A stretch of DNA of 7,800 nt, from positions 1 to 7,800 of the forward strand of contig JACQOC010000113.1 of assembly GCA_016202785.1 (NCBI GenBank). The letters are read 5' to 3'. The position numbers and the translations under genes were made by a program. Source of the stretch: Candidatus Aenigmatarchaeota archaeon (lineage in GTDB: Archaea; Aenigmatarchaeota; Aenigmatarchaeia; QMZP01). The notes beneath the pieces were generated by a model that searched no databases, was not told the DNA's origin, and was given only the letters and a program-made list of their open reading frames with translations. Position 1 is the stretch's first letter. The number at the start of each line of letters is the position of its first letter. Shown here one piece after another: positions 6,301 to 7,800 of the stretch.

Positions 6301-7800
6301 GTGTCGACGATCACGACCCGCAACGACGAATTGGCGGTACCTGTCCCGTCAGTGATAGTCACCCACCACGTATAGTTGCCATCGGCTAGCGTCATATTGG
6401 ATTGGTTGGAAATCTCTACACTGGACGCGGGGCTGGCAGTGACGTTGTAGCCGATCGCGAACACGCTGGAGCCATTCTGGACAAACACAACCGAAGAGAG
6501 GTTCTGGCCAGAGTCTGGGTCAGTTATGGCATATGTGAATGTGGGCCTGGTGTTCGAGGTATTGGCGTTGTTGGCCGGGGACGTTAAAGTGGCTGACGGC
6601 ACTGAATTGGAACCGTTAGTGGCGATGCTGAGCAGTGTTGTGGCGTTGTTATTGCCAGCAAAATCGGTCGCGTTGAAGGTGATGATGCAGGTCGTAGCAT
6701 TCGATGCGCAACCAAGCACTTGCGGCGTTGTGTTGATCGCCCAGACACCAGCAACTGTAGTAAGCGCCATGGAAACATTGTTGGTTTGCACGCCGGCGTT
6801 AACCGATCGTGTCCCGGTTCCGGCATCGGTAACGGTAACGTTAATGTTCATGCCTTGGGTGAAATTCACTGAGCTGATATTGGCCTGCGGATTCGTGACG
6901 CCCGGCACTACCGTGTCAATGGCAAATGTCCGGAAGCCGGACGCCGGGGTGCGGTTGGCGTTGCCGGCATCGTCGGTCGCGTAGGCATAATAATTATAAG
7001 CGCCGTCCGCAAGGCCGGTGAAATTCCGATAGGCTGGATAGCGGCCGGCATTGAACGATGTGTTGATTTCCGCCGCGGATAACGTCCGGTTCCATAGCCG
7101 CACTTCATCTATCGTGCCGTTGAAATAATTGCCGCTGCCGTGCTGCCAGCCGCCGATGGTCAGGTTGCGGCTGGAGGGCAGGAAAATGCCGACGTTTTGC
7201 CGCGCCTGCAAGTTGCCGTCCACATATACGGCCGAGTATGAGCCGTTGTAAGTGCCGACGACATGGTGCCATGTGTTGTTGGACAAAGACGCCGTGGTCA
7301 CTGCTCCCCGATAGTCATAGGAGGCGTTGTAAATCCCGAAGTCAAGCACAGCGCTGGAGTTGACAAGCAGATACCACCCTTCGCCGTACGATGCTGATGT
7401 GTTGCTCTTGCTGGCTATGCCGTTGGCTGCGCCAGACTCAGCTATCTTTATCCAAGCCTCAATGGTGAAGTTTTGCGAAGTCATTAGGCTGCTGCTGTTG
7501 CCGGCGTTGACGTAATTGGCGCTGCCGTCAAAGGTTAGCGCTTTCCCGAAGCGGCCGGCCGATGTCCAACCTGCAGAAGCGTTGCAGTCCAGAACCATGC
7601 AGCCGAAGCCCGTCAGTGTGCCGTTGTTGCCCCAAGTAGAGGTATCGTTAGCCATGCCACTGTCGCCTTCCTGGAAGCGCCAATACCCAACCAGCGACCG
7701 GTTGAAGTCGATGAAGGCGCTGATCGTGCGGCTGTCGCTTACGGTGACATTGAGGAACGCCCACGGCTGGGAAAGGTTGGCCGCGCCGGCCGGCGTGGAG
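2433..7800 (-). CDS. Giant LamG/Ig-like membrane-anchored surface glycoprotein with cytoplasmic alpha/beta domain (N-terminus off window)
   Basis: The frame is open to the right edge, so the methionine at 7655 is internal. The residues before it include LVGYWRF, the usual opening of a LamG domain. Numbering from that methionine (1740 residues, plus 48 upstream codons): LamG-like fold to about 205; Ig-like beta domains about 248-960; a possible carboxypeptidase-regulatory-like beta domain about 964-1048; a beta domain ending in SFSAYA at about 1140; two Cys repeats (1146-1164 and 1195-1211) around a Gly/Ser linker; a beta-rich stalk 1213-1420; a transmembrane helix about 1427-1447; then about 290 cytoplasmic residues with alternating strands and helices and a helical tail. 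N-x-S/T sequons are very dense outside the membrane (at least 33 in the first 450 residues), with only one obvious in the cytoplasmic part. Expected topology is N-out, C-in, with the signal peptide off the window. A role in adhesion or cell-surface glycan binding is inferred. The gene ends in TAA, 49 bases before the next gene. Confidence 0.93.
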   Translation of the reverse strand, partial: STPAGAANLSQPWAFLNVTVSDSRTISAFIDFNRSLVGYWRFQEGDSGMANDTSTWGNNGTLTGFGCMVLDCNASAGWTSAGRFGKALTFDGSANYVNAGNSSSLMTSQNFTIEAWIKIAESGAANGIASKSNTSASYGEGWYLLVNSSAVLDFGIYNASYDYRGAVTTASLSNNTWHHVVGTYNGSYSAVYVDGNLQARQNVGIFLPSSRNLTIGGWQHGSGNYFNGTIDEVRLWNRTLSAAEINTSFNAGRYPAYRNFTGLADGAYNYYAYATDDAGNANRTPASGFRTFAIDTVVPGVTNPQANISSVNFTQGMNINVTVTDAGTGTRSVNAGVQTNNVSMALTTVAGVWAINTTPQVLGCASNATTCIITFNATDFAGNNNATTLLSIATNGSNSVPSATLTSPANNANTSNTRPTFTYAITDPDSGQNLSSVVFVQNGSSVFAIGYNVTASPASSVEISNQSNMTLADGNYTWWVTITDGTGTANSSLRVVIVDTVMPTVTSQQVNVTTPVRSNFALRFNVTVIDATSGVFNVTLGTLPAQVKMIAIGSNVYELNATLTSLGCSAGTEANCSLIFNATDFAGNSNANEKINVTIDDLGPNTFTFNGSTPANGSAFIGNNQMINLSITDLFSSIDTCLLELDNSTAVVNYSMTKSGSGLSVTCANLSIATSDDVTYKYRVWANDSLGNLNVSVQRQFTDSTLLATAANISLNGTFGDRIYYQRDSINITAFADTAGLNVSIWANFSGSLQLLQSGPTRTTNITNADRLGIGHFLVRANVTGNATHANSSSVDRLLIVKNLLALEILQPTVSQPRQNALPGQAFNVTINVTYRDAELGENVTWNLTVGGQDCLNMSLYGSSAKLWNVTCIAPAIGELAMHNITAIGTYTTQSVAANATAANAVAYGDATRPTINNITKSNVQQGNNATLEAYITDNGNVTLVTANITYPNSSTVSYQLSNISANLSAGTWRLTLANLTAIGIYDANITANDSNGNVVSNATWFSVFASQLNFSGIAKDVDNATVNVSVEIYLAGRPHTSNYRVANASDSNGTYNASLFSGNFDIDMRPFNHQIELKNVSVTSDVVNAMRFDAPGAGNASISGTRAVQVILAVSSTLAPQSLNLTLNFSNTSYAAIASITVYKCANWTFSNRSCPANNWTEINATLNTSAKTIMAANRSSFSAYAAAEKISCGDSVCDATESSATCPADCGSSGAGASGSGSGGGSSVTTGGGGGQTKTTCGNGVCEANESACLLDCSVGISATPTEMAATLTSGTSKTYHLTLSNLLNASVQVTLSVSDGLKKAVRLSSSAATIGPFSSISIGVYVDPSGLEPGLRQGYISVMRNGKEERISLSLLLSAESRQQDYVSIAGVPSEAEINGSLNIKVSAYGTADEGGTAKVLVRVLDQAGRAAYSAESAHSFVAGRLDAERSIDLRGLPKGKYTVLATVAYGSKVIEGTASFDIFDPAERSQLALAALAIVLLAMLIVAGRAALSYANLGKAKKLLAVSFRQAGIAAGRDHASGKVVYISQKHLAQGIGIAGPGARQFACRLVEQLANSRMKTVVFTASPAWLALAQRLNEGGCTAKIVENGETGADMSLVLATDAHAISASKDAIIVLDRASIDGTGLLAGRKAIVVAPDISSAAGMLASRKPVLFYIAGSGQESDVAGVLKEWRQSMRGLRPGMALMNDTKEKSVIALHLDDLDAYAAANTDLEKYQSLSAELRGLEQDIALLKRHADIPELESLAGQARQKLAALDFKLATMYLDSAKETASYMKRLYGSDGK
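3306..3377 (-). other. Transmembrane helix of the surface protein
   Basis: Residues about 1427-1450 are uncharged for roughly 18 positions (LALAALAIVLLAMLIVAG) and are followed by arginine and then a lysine cluster (GKAKK). Under the positive-inside rule this puts the C-terminal part in the cytoplasm. It is the only clear membrane segment in the visible protein. Confidence 0.85.
4023..4220 (-). repeat. Paired CGxxxC cysteine repeats with Gly/Ser linker
   Basis: Two short cysteine motifs occur in the ectodomain. The first is C1146, C1151, C1160, C1164 (CGDSVC ... CPADC). The second is C1195, C1200, C1207, C1211 (CGNGVC ... CLLDC). About 30 residues dominated by glycine and serine separate them. 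Repeats of the CGNGVCE...C..DC type are common in surface proteins of DPANN archaea, often just before the membrane-proximal part, and resemble calcium-binding or disulfide-knotted spacers. Their function is not established. The second copy is two residues shorter between its second and third cysteines. Confidence 0.8.
6000..6302 (-). repeat. Ig-like domain, repeat copy B, of the surface protein
   Basis: Residues 452-552 repeat the pattern of copy A: an opening TVMPTVTSQQ, a middle RFNVTVIDATSG strand-turn, the LGC pair (C520 and C528), then FNATDFAGNSNA. The match is strongest over the last 30 residues, where FNATDFAGN is identical. Sequon density is as high as in copy A. Confidence 0.7.
6615..6914 (-). 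repeat. Ig-like domain, repeat copy A, of the surface protein
   Basis: Residues 248-347 form a beta domain that opens with DTVVPGVT and closes with a Cys pair (C316 and C323) followed by FNATDFAGNNNA. A related domain (copy B) lies about 200 residues further on, with an unrelated Ig-like segment rich in TSPANNANTSNTRPTFTY-type sequence between them. The two cysteines are close enough to form a local disulfide, which suits an extracellular location. The copies have diverged at the DNA level, so this is an old protein-domain duplication and not a recent DNA repeat. Confidence 0.7.
7041..7694 (-). other. LamG/concanavalin A-like domain within the surface protein
   Basis: This stretch encodes the classic LamG_3-type signature. 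It opens with VGYWRFQEG, followed by a WGNNGTL loop, a FTIEAWIK strand, a NTWHHVVGTY strand, YVDGNLQ, LTIGGW and finally GTIDEVRLWNRTLSAAEI. Domains of this family are beta-sandwiches that often bind carbohydrate or protein ligands. No ligand can be assigned here. Because the fold opens upstream of the methionine at 7655, starting the protein there would cut the domain. Confidence 0.88.

Overview
The window most likely comes from a DPANN-type archaeon. The evidence is protein architecture, not any marker gene. The main protein combines a LamG-type fold, serial Ig-like domains very rich in N-x-S/T sequons, paired CGxxxC cysteine repeats next to a glycine/serine linker, and one transmembrane helix near the C-terminus. 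That combination is familiar from surface proteins of small archaea (Woesearchaeota, Pacearchaeota, Diapherotrites, Micrarchaeota). The DNA is fairly GC-rich, and the phylum cannot be fixed from this sequence.

All five genes lie on the minus strand and read from right to left. (A) 2433-7800 is a giant surface protein whose N-terminus lies beyond the right edge; 1788 codons are visible. From the N-terminus it has a LamG/concanavalin-like domain, Ig-like beta domains, a Cys-rich pair, a beta-rich stalk, a membrane helix, and a cytoplasmic part of about 290 residues with an alternating strand/helix domain and a helical tail. (B) 2384-2432 is a 49-base gap with a candidate archaeal TATA element. 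(C) 1-2383 holds four tightly packed genes: zinc ribbon plus coiled coil (1697-2383), His-rich coiled coil (840-1700), a 90-residue helical-hairpin plus zinc-ribbon protein (566-838), and zinc ribbon plus coiled coil (1-548, cut by the left edge). Spacings of -4, +1 and +17 bases point to one transcript.

Three of the four small proteins carry a CxxC-x10-CxxC zinc ribbon with identical spacing, two share a helical hairpin, and the fourth carries a histidine cluster. None has a signal peptide or membrane helix. A reasonable hypothesis is that they form a metal-binding coiled-coil assembly in the cytoplasm, possibly linked to the intracellular domain of the surface protein. Only the co-orientation and the domain content are seen; the link itself is inference. 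No RNA genes, mobile elements, CRISPR arrays or replication origins were found.
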